Part shown: piece by piece, positions 27,881 to 34,982 of the stretch | Numbering within the stretch: the stretch's first letter is position 1 | Layout of the letters: every line of letters starts with the position of its first letter | Assembly: GCA_011389735.1 (NCBI GenBank) | Contig: JAABTS010000031.1 | Coordinates: 1 to 41,975 of the forward strand | Length of the DNA stretch: 41,975 bases | Origin: Desulfobacteraceae bacterium | GTDB taxonomy: Bacteria > Desulfobacterota > Desulfobacteria > Desulfobacterales > JAABTS01 | Direction of reading: 5' to 3' | Translations under genes and position numbers: made by a program | The notes under the pieces: model-generated | Database searches by the model: none | Seen by the model: only the letters and a program-made list of their open reading frames with translations | What the model was told of the DNA's origin: nothing

Positions 27881-29506
27881 TTGGCCGAAAAACACAAAAC
27901 ATACAAAGCCGACGTTACGATTATCGGAGGCGGTTTGGCGGGTATCGTCACCGCTTATGAATTATTAAACCATAATTTAAAGGTGGTTCTTTTGGACCGG
28001 GACACGGAAGACCGGTTTGGAGGGCTCGCCGCAGAGTCGTTCGGAGGCGTCATGATGGTGGGAACGCCGTTGCAAAGACGCCTCGGAATAAAAGACACTC
28101 CTGAACTCGCGTTATCGGATTGGCTCAGTTTTGCTGAATTCGGCCAGGATGACCACTGGCCTAGAAAATGGGCGGAAACCTACGTGGAAACGTCCATGGA
28201 AAATATTTACCGCTGGCTCGCCAAACGGTCGGTCAAGTTTTTACCGGTGGTGAACTGGCCGGAACGAGGACTTTTTCAGCCTGGAAATTCGGTTCCCCGG
28301 TGGCATATAGCCTGGGGAACCGGATACGGGCTTATCGAAGGCGTTCTCAAACATTTGAACAAGCACCCGAAACGAAACAACCTGACGATTCATTTCAATC
28401 ACCGGGTGGACCGATTGATCGGCCGGAACGGAACGGTCGTGGGATGCGGCGGCGCCCTTGAAAACAACGGTGAAGAATTTTACGCCTATTCGGACGCGGT
28501 CGTGGCTGCCTCCGGAGGCGTTTGCGGAGGAAACCTGGGCCGGGTTCGCAAAAACTGGTATAAAGAATGGGGGGCTCCGCCGGATAATCTCCTCAACGGT
28601 TCCCATCGATTCGCGGACGGCATTCTTCACGATTTAATTCGGGAGCTGGGCGGCAAAGTAACGCATCTATCTCTGCAATGGCATTATGCGGCGGGGATTC
28701 ACCATCCGAATCCGGATCGCCACATGCACGGCCTCAGCCTGGTTCCCCCTCGAAGCGCCCTATGGGTGAACGCCCATGGACGCAGGATCGGCCCCATTCC
28801 GCTCATGGGCTATACGGACACCCGCTATGTGGTCGAACAAATTCTCAAGCAGCCCGGACAATATTCATGGCAGGTTTTGAATTGGAAGATCGCGCTCAAG
28901 GAACTCGCGGTTTCCGGAAGCGATTACATGACCTCGTATCGGGAAAAAAAGAAGATCCGGATGTTGATGGAGTTGTTGATGGGAAACCGGGAGCTTGTTG
29001 AACGGCTTACCGGCGAATCCGGGGATATCGTCGTGGCGTACAACCTGTCCGAGCTGGTTTATAAAATGAACCGCCTGAGCGATGAACACAAAGTTGATCC
29101 GGAGCTGCTCGAATCCGAAATCAAGAAGTACGATGAACGGATAGACCGGGGGGCGCCGTATTTCAATGACGACCAGTTGCGCCGGATCGCAAATTTCAGG
29201 ACATATCGAGGAGACCGGATCAGAACATGCCGGTTTCAGAAGATTTTGGACACGGGCGCGTTGCCGCTGGTGGCGATTCGTGAATTTATCCTGAGCCGGA
29301 AAAGTTTGGGCGGAGTTCAAACCAATCTCGACTGCCGGGTGCTAAGGGAAGACGGCGAACCGATTCCAGGACTCTATGCGGTCGGAGAAACCGCCGGATT
29401 CGGCGGCGGCGGGATTCACGGAAAACGATCCCTGGAAGGCACGTTTCTGGGAAGCTGCATTCTTACGGGCCGCCTGGCGGCCGATGCGATCGGCAAAGGA
29501 AGATAA
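27881..29506 (+). CDS. FAD-binding dehydrogenase (KstD/fumarate-reductase-like flavoprotein)
   Basis: This 541-residue flavoprotein has the dinucleotide-binding start VTIIGGGLAGIVTAYELLNH, a glycine-rich FAD loop (LAAESFGGVMMVGTPLQRR), SVPRWHIAWGTGYGLIEG, and the C-terminal signature GLYAVGETAGFGGGGIHGKR. It matches the family usually annotated 'FAD-binding dehydrogenase', related to 3-ketosteroid dehydrogenase and flavocytochrome c, whose substrate is mostly unknown. It starts with TTG at 27881, seven bases after AAAGGAGG, and follows nfnB by 18 bp, so it is co-transcribed with nfnAB. An NADPH- or ferredoxin-linked reduction is possible (inference). Confidence 0.88.
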   Translation: MAEKHKTYKADVTIIGGGLAGIVTAYELLNHNLKVVLLDRDTEDRFGGLAAESFGGVMMVGTPLQRRLGIKDTPELALSDWLSFAEFGQDDHWPRKWAETYVETSMENIYRWLAKRSVKFLPVVNWPERGLFQPGNSVPRWHIAWGTGYGLIEGVLKHLNKHPKRNNLTIHFNHRVDRLIGRNGTVVGCGGALENNGEEFYAYSDAVVAASGGVCGGNLGRVRKNWYKEWGAPPDNLLNGSHRFADGILHDLIRELGGKVTHLSLQWHYAAGIHHPNPDRHMHGLSLVPPRSALWVNAHGRRIGPIPLMGYTDTRYVVEQILKQPGQYSWQVLNWKIALKELAVSGSDYMTSYREKKKIRMLMELLMGNRELVERLTGESGDIVVAYNLSELVYKMNRLSDEHKVDPELLESEIKKYDERIDRGAPYFNDDQLRRIANFRTYRGDRIRTCRFQKILDTGALPLVAIREFILSRKSLGGVQTNLDCRVLREDGEPIPGLYAVGETAGFGGGGIHGKRSLEGTFLGSCILTGRLAADAIGKGR

Positions 29507-29519
29507 ACATCCAAACCAG

Positions 29520-29654
29520 GGCATCCTTTATTTCTTGTTTACAGTTTCATCAAAATCGGGATCGGGATCGGGATCGTAATAATTCGATACCGATCCCGAT
29601 TTCGATACCGATTTGGAAAGTGTAAACTGTTTATCAGCATTTATGAAAGACGCC
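29520..29654. mobile_element. MITE-like element (family D), second copy
   Basis: Ends GGCATCCTTTAT and ATGAAAGACGCC are inverted, and match the ends of the element at 16103-16249. The flanks CAAACCAG (29512-29519) and CAAAACAG (29655-29662) agree at 7 of 8 positions, consistent with an aged 8-bp target duplication. The interior has repeated GATCGG hexamers pairing with GATCCC-type hexamers, then TTGGAAAGTGTAAACTG as in the first copy. It lies between the FAD dehydrogenase gene and the TPP-enzyme gene. Confidence 0.78.
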
Positions 29655-29680
29655 CAAAACAGTATATAATAAGGAAACAA

Positions 29681-31414
29681 ATGAAAAAAACAGGCGCATG
29701 GCTTTGTGTTTATGCATTGGAACAGCTACCCGTGTCCCATACTTTCGGCATTCCTGGATTGCAAAACACGGAAATTTACGACGGGTTGAACGTATCCGAA
29801 AAGATAACGCCCGTTCTGGTGACCCATGAAGGCGGAGGGGCGTTCATGGCTGACGGCGTGAGCCGCACCAGCGATACGATCGGAACATTGGTGGTGGTTC
29901 CGTCGGCCGGCGTGACACACGCCATGAGCGGTATCGGCGAAGCCTTTCTCGACGGAATTCCCATGCTGATCATTTCAGGCGGGATCAACCGTGATCTGGG
30001 GAAATCCTTTCAGCTTCACGAATGGGACCAGCATCGATTTTTATCGAGCATAACCAAGAAAACCTGGCTGATCGAACGGCATGACGAAATCGTTCCAACG
30101 ATTTTCGAAGCCTACCGCGTGGCTGTGAGCGGGGAACCGGGGCCTGTGTTTATCGAAATTCCGGTCAATATTCAGATGTTCCGAGGGGAAGTCGCGGAAC
30201 TGCTGACGTTCGAGTACGAAAAACCGGCTACGCCGCCTGAACCGTCCTTGATCGAAGAGGCTGTCGCCATGCTGGCGGCTGCGGAATCGCCGGGACTGTT
30301 CGTGGGATGGGGTTGCAGGGATTGTTCCGGCGCCCTTGTCGCTCTCGCCGAAAAACTGGAAGCGCCTGTTTCGACCACGCTTCAGGGGCTGAGCGTTTTT
30401 CCGGCCGACCATCCGCTGCATACGGGCATGGGGTTCGGCCCCAGCGCCGTTCCCGCGGCCGAAAACGCCTTCAAGGGCTGTGATTGTCTTCTCGCCGTAG
30501 GAACCCGGTTCGGGGAAATACCGACCGGAAGTTTCGGAGTCGATCCTCCCGAAAATTTGATCCATGTGGATATAAATCCCAACGTGTTCAATAAAAATTT
30601 TCCGGCCAAAACTGCGATCGAAGGCGACGCCGGCCTGGTTCTGGCCGCAATTCTGGAGGCCCTCGAGCATTCAGGGTTTGTGACCGGCCGCAAACAAAGT
30701 GATCTGAGAGATCGGATCAAAAAGGATAAGGCGGCCTATATCGACGAATGGAAAGCGCATAGAAGCGATTGCGTCAATCCGGCTTTGTTTTTCGAGGCCC
30801 TTCGCAAGGCGCTTCCGGATGACGGAATCCTGGTCGTTGACGACGGAAACCACACCTTTCTCGCGGCTGAATTATTCCCCGTGCATAAATCCCGGCATTT
30901 TATTTCCCCTACGGATTTCAACTGCATGGGCTATTGTATTCCCGCCGCTGTCGGAGCCAAACTGGCGAACCCGGAAAAACGGGTAATCGGCGTGGTGGGC
31001 GACGGCGCGTTCTTGATGACCTGCATGGAAATTTTGACCGCATCGACCTTGAACCTGGGCGTGGTGTATTTTGTGTTTCATGACGGAGAACTGTCCCAGA
31101 TTTCCCAGGGACAGCAAATACCCTTCAACCGGAAAACCTGTTCAATACTAGGCGATATCCGGCCCCAGGGCGTTGCGACAGCCACCGGAGCCGCGTTTTA
31201 TGAACTTTCGAACAATGAAGATATCGAAGAAACCATTCAAAAAGCGTTCGACACCTCGGATAGAGGCCAACCCGTGATCGTGGACGTTAAAATCGATTAT
31301 TCCAAACGCACCAGGTTGACCAAAGGGGCGGTCAAGACAGTGTTGAAAAGGTTTCCGCCGGGAGAGAAAGCCAGGTTTATCGGAAGAGCCGTTTTAAGAA
31401 GGTTTACCGGATAA
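29681..31414 (+). CDS. Thiamine pyrophosphate-dependent enzyme (acetolactate synthase-like)
   Basis: The 577-residue protein has the three-domain layout of the acetolactate synthase/pyruvate decarboxylase superfamily. The cofactor-activating glutamate is E50 (VTHEGGGAFMADG). The central domain has a nucleotide-like fold without a clear FAD requirement. The C-terminal TPP motif begins VGDGAFLMTCMEILTAS and ends VFHDGELSQISQG, where the usual second Asn metal ligand is Asp. The last residues, about 530-577, are basic. AAGGAA precedes the ATG. It follows a family-D element after the nfnAB-FAD dehydrogenase genes. It is unlikely to be the biosynthetic acetolactate synthase, because no ilvN or ilvC is adjacent; a 2-keto acid or 2-hydroxyacyl-CoA substrate is more likely. 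Confidence 0.85.
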   Translation: MKKTGAWLCVYALEQLPVSHTFGIPGLQNTEIYDGLNVSEKITPVLVTHEGGGAFMADGVSRTSDTIGTLVVVPSAGVTHAMSGIGEAFLDGIPMLIISGGINRDLGKSFQLHEWDQHRFLSSITKKTWLIERHDEIVPTIFEAYRVAVSGEPGPVFIEIPVNIQMFRGEVAELLTFEYEKPATPPEPSLIEEAVAMLAAAESPGLFVGWGCRDCSGALVALAEKLEAPVSTTLQGLSVFPADHPLHTGMGFGPSAVPAAENAFKGCDCLLAVGTRFGEIPTGSFGVDPPENLIHVDINPNVFNKNFPAKTAIEGDAGLVLAAILEALEHSGFVTGRKQSDLRDRIKKDKAAYIDEWKAHRSDCVNPALFFEALRKALPDDGILVVDDGNHTFLAAELFPVHKSRHFISPTDFNCMGYCIPAAVGAKLANPEKRVIGVVGDGAFLMTCMEILTASTLNLGVVYFVFHDGELSQISQGQQIPFNRKTCSILGDIRPQGVATATGAAFYELSNNEDIEETIQKAFDTSDRGQPVIVDVKIDYSKRTRLTKGAVKTVLKRFPPGEKARFIGRAVLRRFTG

Positions 31415-31492
31415 TCCGGGAATTGAACGGCTTGATTTCAAAATGCGGCCGTCGGAAATGTCAAAACTCGCTTTACCGAAACGAAATTTGAA

Positions 31493-31699
31493 ATGATTGT
31501 CATCAAAATTAAAAATTCAATGGAAATAGCTAAAAAGGAATCTTTTTTGGCAAAGACGATCGGTGATTTCACTCCCAAACTGGTTCATCGGAAGGTGGAG
31601 GAGGGGGTTGTCCGGAGTATCCGGGAAAGCTTCCGCGAAAGAGGTCTCGAGGCCGATTTCACCATCGAAAACGATTTTGAAAAACCGGGCGGAACTTAA
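31493..31699 (+). CDS. Possible small protein (68 aa)
   Basis: The frame gives a protein-like sequence with a likely amphipathic helix (KVEEGVVRSIRESFRERGLE) and an acidic end. There is no strong ribosome-binding site; an internal ATG at 31520 is an alternative start. No family is recognised. It lies 78 bp after the TPP-enzyme gene on the same strand. Confidence 0.4.
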   Translation: MIVIKIKNSMEIAKKESFLAKTIGDFTPKLVHRKVEEGVVRSIRESFRERGLEADFTIENDFEKPGGT

Positions 31700-31789
31700 A
31701 TGCAGTGCGAATTTCGGGCACACAATAATTCATTATGCTGCTTTGCGCATAATTATAGTTCATCGCAAATGAATTGATTCTCCTTCATG

Positions 31790-31844
31790 CTCTTAATCTT
31801 GCTCTTGCTCCGACTATGGAATCGAGCAGGAGCAAGATTAAGAG
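31790..31844. repeat. Long perfect-type hairpin built from a CTTGCT/AATCTT pattern (family E)
   Basis: The arms are CTCTTAATCTTGCTCTTGC(TC) (31790-31810) and GAGCAGGAGCAAGATTAAG(AG) (31824-31844), pairing at 20 of 21 positions around a 13-base loop. Further AGAGCAAG copies follow to 31855. A smaller A+T-rich inverted repeat lies at about 31724-31775. It lies 130 bp before the NarL-type regulator and could be a terminator, a processing site or another mobile hairpin. Confidence 0.75.
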
Positions 31845-31976
31845 CAAGAGCAAGAAAAATGGTATCAACTCAATTGCGACAAACTATTAGTATTGTGTCC
31901 CCGGAATTCCAGGCGACCGGCCGGTTTCGAGCTATTACGATAAACAAGCAAGGAAACCTTTTATTGAAGTGGGAAT

Positions 31977-32624
31977 ATGCTAAGAATTCTATTGGCGGAC
32001 GATCATAAAATTATTAGAGACGGATTACGATCCCTGCTCAACGCTCAAAACGGCATGGAGGTCGCCGCCGAAGCGGAAAATGGACGGGCTGCGGTAAAGC
32101 TGGCCCGGAAATTGAAACCTGATGTAATCATTATGGATATCAGCATGCCGGATTTAAACGGGATCGAAGCGAGCCGGCAGATCGTCGAAGAGAATCCAGG
32201 CGCTAAAATCATAGCCCTGTCCATGCATGTGGACAGGCGTTACGTAGTGGGTATGTTCGAGGCCGGGGTTTCTGGGTATCTTTTGAAAGACTGCGCCTTT
32301 GAAGAGCTGTCCACAGCCATCCACACCGTTATGAAAAATCAGGTTTATCTCAGCCCGAAAATCACGGGAACGGTGATCAAGGATTATGTTTATCATCTAT
32401 CAAACGATAAAAATTCCTTTTCCGTGAAATTGTCGCCCCGGGAACGAGAAGTTCTGCAATTGATAGCGGAAGGAATAAACACGAAAACCATCGCCTCCCG
32501 GCTCAACCTCAGCATCAAGACCGTGGAAACCCATCGGCGGAACATCATGGAAAAACTGGACGTCCACAGCGTCGCCGAATTGACCAAATTCGCCATCCGC
32601 GAAGGACTCACAACAGTCGAGTAG
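31977..32624 (+). CDS. NarL/LuxR-family response regulator
   Basis: This 215-residue two-domain regulator has a receiver with LADDH at its start and an intact acceptor (D54 in IIMDISMPDLNG), plus a C-terminal LuxR-type helix-turn-helix (about 150-210: LSPREREVLQLIAEG, TKTIASRLNLSIKTVETHRR, NIMEKLDVHSVAEL). Such proteins activate transcription when phosphorylated by a sensor kinase. No kinase is adjacent. A GTGGGA sequence precedes the ATG. Confidence 0.93.
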   Translation: MLRILLADDHKIIRDGLRSLLNAQNGMEVAAEAENGRAAVKLARKLKPDVIIMDISMPDLNGIEASRQIVEENPGAKIIALSMHVDRRYVVGMFEAGVSGYLLKDCAFEELSTAIHTVMKNQVYLSPKITGTVIKDYVYHLSNDKNSFSVKLSPREREVLQLIAEGINTKTIASRLNLSIKTVETHRRNIMEKLDVHSVAELTKFAIREGLTTVE

Positions 32625-32664
32625 ACGGAATTCGAGATGCGAACAAGCGCCATGCTTTTTCAAT

Positions 32665-32692
32665 TTGCAATTTTATGAAAATTTGATATATT
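32665..32692 (+). promoter_or_regulatory. Candidate sigma-70-type promoter
   Basis: TTGCAA and TATATT separated by 16 bases lie about 70 bp upstream of the exported STN/PDZ protein gene. The region is A+T-rich. This is pattern matching only. Confidence 0.3.
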
Positions 32693-32764
32693 CCGAAAAT
32701 AGTTATTATTGACGAAGCTTCAGAAAGGCGATTTCGGAAAAACCATAACAGCGGTCGTGATGCA

Positions 32765-33466
32765 ATGAACCGGATTTCAATGGATGAGTCGTTTAAAATG
32801 AGAACCTTGCTGATATTGTTTGTTCTGGCGGGAGGGGCGGGCGTATTTGATATCGCCGCCGCGCCTTCGCCTGTGATAACATATCAAAACGATACGTTGA
32901 TCATTGAAGCGAAAGATCTGACGGTTCAGGAACTGGTCGGAGAACTGGAACGGGAATGCCGAATTACTTTCAAGGGACTCGATGAAAAATTAGATGAAAA
33001 AATCAGCTTTGAATATGAAGGAGAATCCCTTGAGGACGCCGTCAAACTCATGCTTCGGAATATCGGAGAGAGCAATTACGTTTTCGAGTACGGCCGGAAT
33101 TATTTGATCCGTGTTTCGGTCATGCCGTCGTCAAAACATGCGCCTTCGCGCGCGGTTCCGCAGGATCGGAACCGGCCGCCCGTTCACGGACGCGCCGTGC
33201 GCGTGGTTTCAGTTATCAATAACAGCCAGGCTGAATCCCTGGGATTGAAACCGGGAGATCTGATCATCGAATATGACGGCGTTCGCATTGAAAGTTCTCA
33301 GCAGTTGATCCGGGAAGTCAAAAATAAATCCGATTTGAACCAGGTGGAAATGGTTGTCGTCCGGGATGAATCGCCTATCCGGTACTATCTCAAGGGGGGC
33401 CTGATCGGCGTTCGAATCAACACCATGCGAACGCCTCCGGGAAAAATGGAACAATATTTCCGATAA
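32765..33466 (+). CDS. Exported protein with secretin-type N domain and PDZ domain
   Basis: In the 233-residue frame a signal peptide (MRTLLILFVLAGG, then AGVFDIAAA) is followed by an STN/secretin-N-like module (about 38-118: LIIEAKDLTVQELVGELEREC, ISFEYEGESLEDAVKLMLRN, YVFEYGRNYLIRV), a proline-rich linker, and a PDZ domain (about 145-215: VVSVINNSQAESLGLKPGDL, IEYDGVRIESSQQL). The pair resembles the periplasmic parts of type II secretion (GspD N0 plus GspC PDZ) but lacks any secretin pore. It is probably periplasmic. The start may be 32765, 32780 or 32798; only the last begins right at the signal peptide. Confidence 0.78.
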   Translation: MNRISMDESFKMRTLLILFVLAGGAGVFDIAAAPSPVITYQNDTLIIEAKDLTVQELVGELERECRITFKGLDEKLDEKISFEYEGESLEDAVKLMLRNIGESNYVFEYGRNYLIRVSVMPSSKHAPSRAVPQDRNRPPVHGRAVRVVSVINNSQAESLGLKPGDLIIEYDGVRIESSQQLIREVKNKSDLNQVEMVVVRDESPIRYYLKGGLIGVRINTMRTPPGKMEQYFR

Positions 33467-33529
33467 CCGGTTGTTCGTCTTGATAAATCCGCTTGCGTTG
33501 AAGCGCTGATTCGGTATAACCGTAAAGAT

Positions 33530-33617
33530 CATAGGTTTTTCGGCGATTAGATTTAACAATGCGGCGGGTTTGGAATAATACTGTTCGTATATCCCGGGCC
33601 GACAAGGCGTTTAATTC
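33530..33617. repeat. Family-A copy A14
   Basis: A forward copy: ATAGGTTTTTCGGCGATTAG, AATGCGGCGGG, AATAATACTGTTCGTAT, ATCCCGGGCCGACAA, and a truncated right arm. It lies between the genes for the two exported proteins. Confidence 0.8.
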
Positions 33618-33704
33618 ACCCCCGGCTCGGAAACAAGCAGTAAATACGGCATATATAGGCTTGTAAACAAGAAAAAGGGTGAAAATTTCGATCGGGAGGT
33701 ATAC

Positions 33705-34055
33705 ATGAAACGGTTATTGCTTTTATCGTGTGTGTCAGGTTTGAGCCTGCTCATAATTTGCGGGATGGTTTCGGCTGAATCCAAAGCTCGGGAAAATTTC
33801 TGGATTTCCGGCAGGGTTGCGGGAAATATTCATTCTCAGGTCATTACTCTTGAACTGGTGAGCATCAGTGGAAGCACCTCTTATGAAACCGTCACTTCAG
33901 TCAATAAATACGGGTGGTACGCCTTTTCCGACGAAGGACAGGGAGATCCGTCCAATTTTAAGCTTGTCGTATACAAAGGAAAAAGAGTCGTCAAGGAAGT
34001 AAGCCTGTCCAATGTCAAACGGGGAGGACGCGTTCCTGATATCCGGATTCCATGA
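33705..34055 (+). CDS. Small exported beta-sandwich-like protein (116 aa)
   Basis: A clear signal peptide (MKRLLLLSCVSGLSLLIICG to VSAES, about residues 1-25) precedes a 90-residue domain of alternating strands: FWISGRVAGNIHSQVITLEL, then YGWYAFSDEG and NFKLVVYKGKRVVKEVSL. This pattern (a 'VxGRV...ITLEL', a 'Y.F....G' turn) resembles carboxypeptidase-regulatory or CNA-B-like folds. GGGAGG precedes the ATG. It may be a periplasmic partner of the STN/PDZ protein upstream. Confidence 0.7.
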   Translation: MKRLLLLSCVSGLSLLIICGMVSAESKARENFWISGRVAGNIHSQVITLELVSISGSTSYETVTSVNKYGWYAFSDEGQGDPSNFKLVVYKGKRVVKEVSLSNVKRGGRVPDIRIP

Positions 34056-34064
34056 TACATGGTT

Positions 34065-34178
34065 TTATACGGGTTTTCAGATAATTGATTCCACTGCGTT
34101 GTCGGCCGGGGATGAATTTTATTATGTTGAATGTTGAATCCCCTAATTTAACATTTAACATTTAGCATTCAACATAAA
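34065..34178. repeat. Half family-A copy A15 (reverse orientation) fused to a family-C hairpin
   Basis: TATACGGGTTTTCAGATAAT and CACTGCGTTGTCGGCCGGGG are family A. The sequence then passes through GAATTTTATTATGTTGAATG into the TTGAATGTTGAAT / ATTCAACATA hairpin. The junction matches the right-hand junction of copy A7, read on the opposite strand. Confidence 0.8.
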
Positions 34179-34195
34179 TAAGGAACCTGTGGATT

Positions 34196-34660
34196 TTAGA
34201 AGGTTGAAGGCGGGGTCTGAGCTTTTTCAGTTTTCAGCAAGGCGTCGGAACTGGAGACCAGGTATGAAATCGTGATATTGTCCAATCGTTCGAACATGGC
34301 GGCTCCGGCCTCCACCCACACCCATCGGGAAAGACATTCTCCGGCGCGGTTGCATACGCCGCAAATTTTTGATTCGCTTTCCGCGCAGTCTGTAATAGCG
34401 GTGCTTTCTTCGAGAATTCGCACCAGTTCACCCACCGTGATATCTTTGGGATCTTTGGCCAGCATATGGCCGCCGAACGGACCCCGGCGACTTTTTATGA
34501 TTCCGGCGGCTTTTAATTTACGAATGAGTTTTTCGAGATATTTAGGGGAGATATTCTGACGCCTGGCTATATCGCCGAGCGTCACGGGCCTGTCTTTTGA
34601 AAAGATCGCAATATCAAGCACTAACCGTGTGCCGTAGCGGCTTTTAGTTGTCAGTTTCAT
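34196..34660 (-). CDS. rrf2: Rrf2-family transcriptional regulator
   Basis: The 154-residue protein begins MKLTTKSRYGTRLVLDIAIF, the Rrf2-family start, with a winged helix-turn-helix (DIARRQNISPKYLEKLIRKL, AAGIIKSRRGPFGGHML). Cysteines at 92, 100, 103 and 109 (DCAESESKICGVC, then RAGEC) are in the region that binds [2Fe-2S] in IscR and NsrR, so it may sense redox or iron-sulfur state. It lies after the hmc genes, as rrf2 does in Desulfovibrio, where it regulates hmc expression (established). The ATG at 34660 is used; 14 upstream in-frame residues are not family-like. Confidence 0.88.
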   Translation of the reverse strand: MKLTTKSRYGTRLVLDIAIFSKDRPVTLGDIARRQNISPKYLEKLIRKLKAAGIIKSRRGPFGGHMLAKDPKDITVGELVRILEESTAITDCAESESKICGVCNRAGECLSRWVWVEAGAAMFERLDNITISYLVSSSDALLKTEKAQTPPSTF

Positions 34661-34982
34661 GGCGTATTTTCTCGATTCGTCAAATTTCGAATGTTTAGCC
34701 ATCTATCCCAAATATTCCGTGGTTTGTCAAGCCGGAGCCCTGGTTGTGGGGGAAGAACCACATTCCGCAAGCCGCCGTCGATGGATTCTCCGGCCCGCCG
34801 GTTGGCTTGATCAAATTTTCATGGTCCAAGGAAATTTGCAATCCCCGCCGACCGGGCCTTGAATATGTTGAATGTCGAGTCCCCTCATTTAACATTTAAC
34901 ATTCAACATAAATAATTTAGCATTCAACATAAATAATTCAGAGGCGCCGTCCGTGTTACGATGGGTGAGAAGATGCAAAACG
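34661..34982. other. Spacer between kinase and rrf2 genes with family-C hairpin
   Basis: No gene is visible. A family-C hairpin lies at about 34863-34938: TATGTTGAATG pairs with CATTCAACATA, and the downstream part TAGCATTCAACATAAATAA is repeated. A family-B-like fragment (GGAAATTTGCAATCCCC) lies at about 34829-34845. The 322-bp gap suggests that rrf2 may have its own promoter rather than being read only from the hmc operon. Confidence 0.5.
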
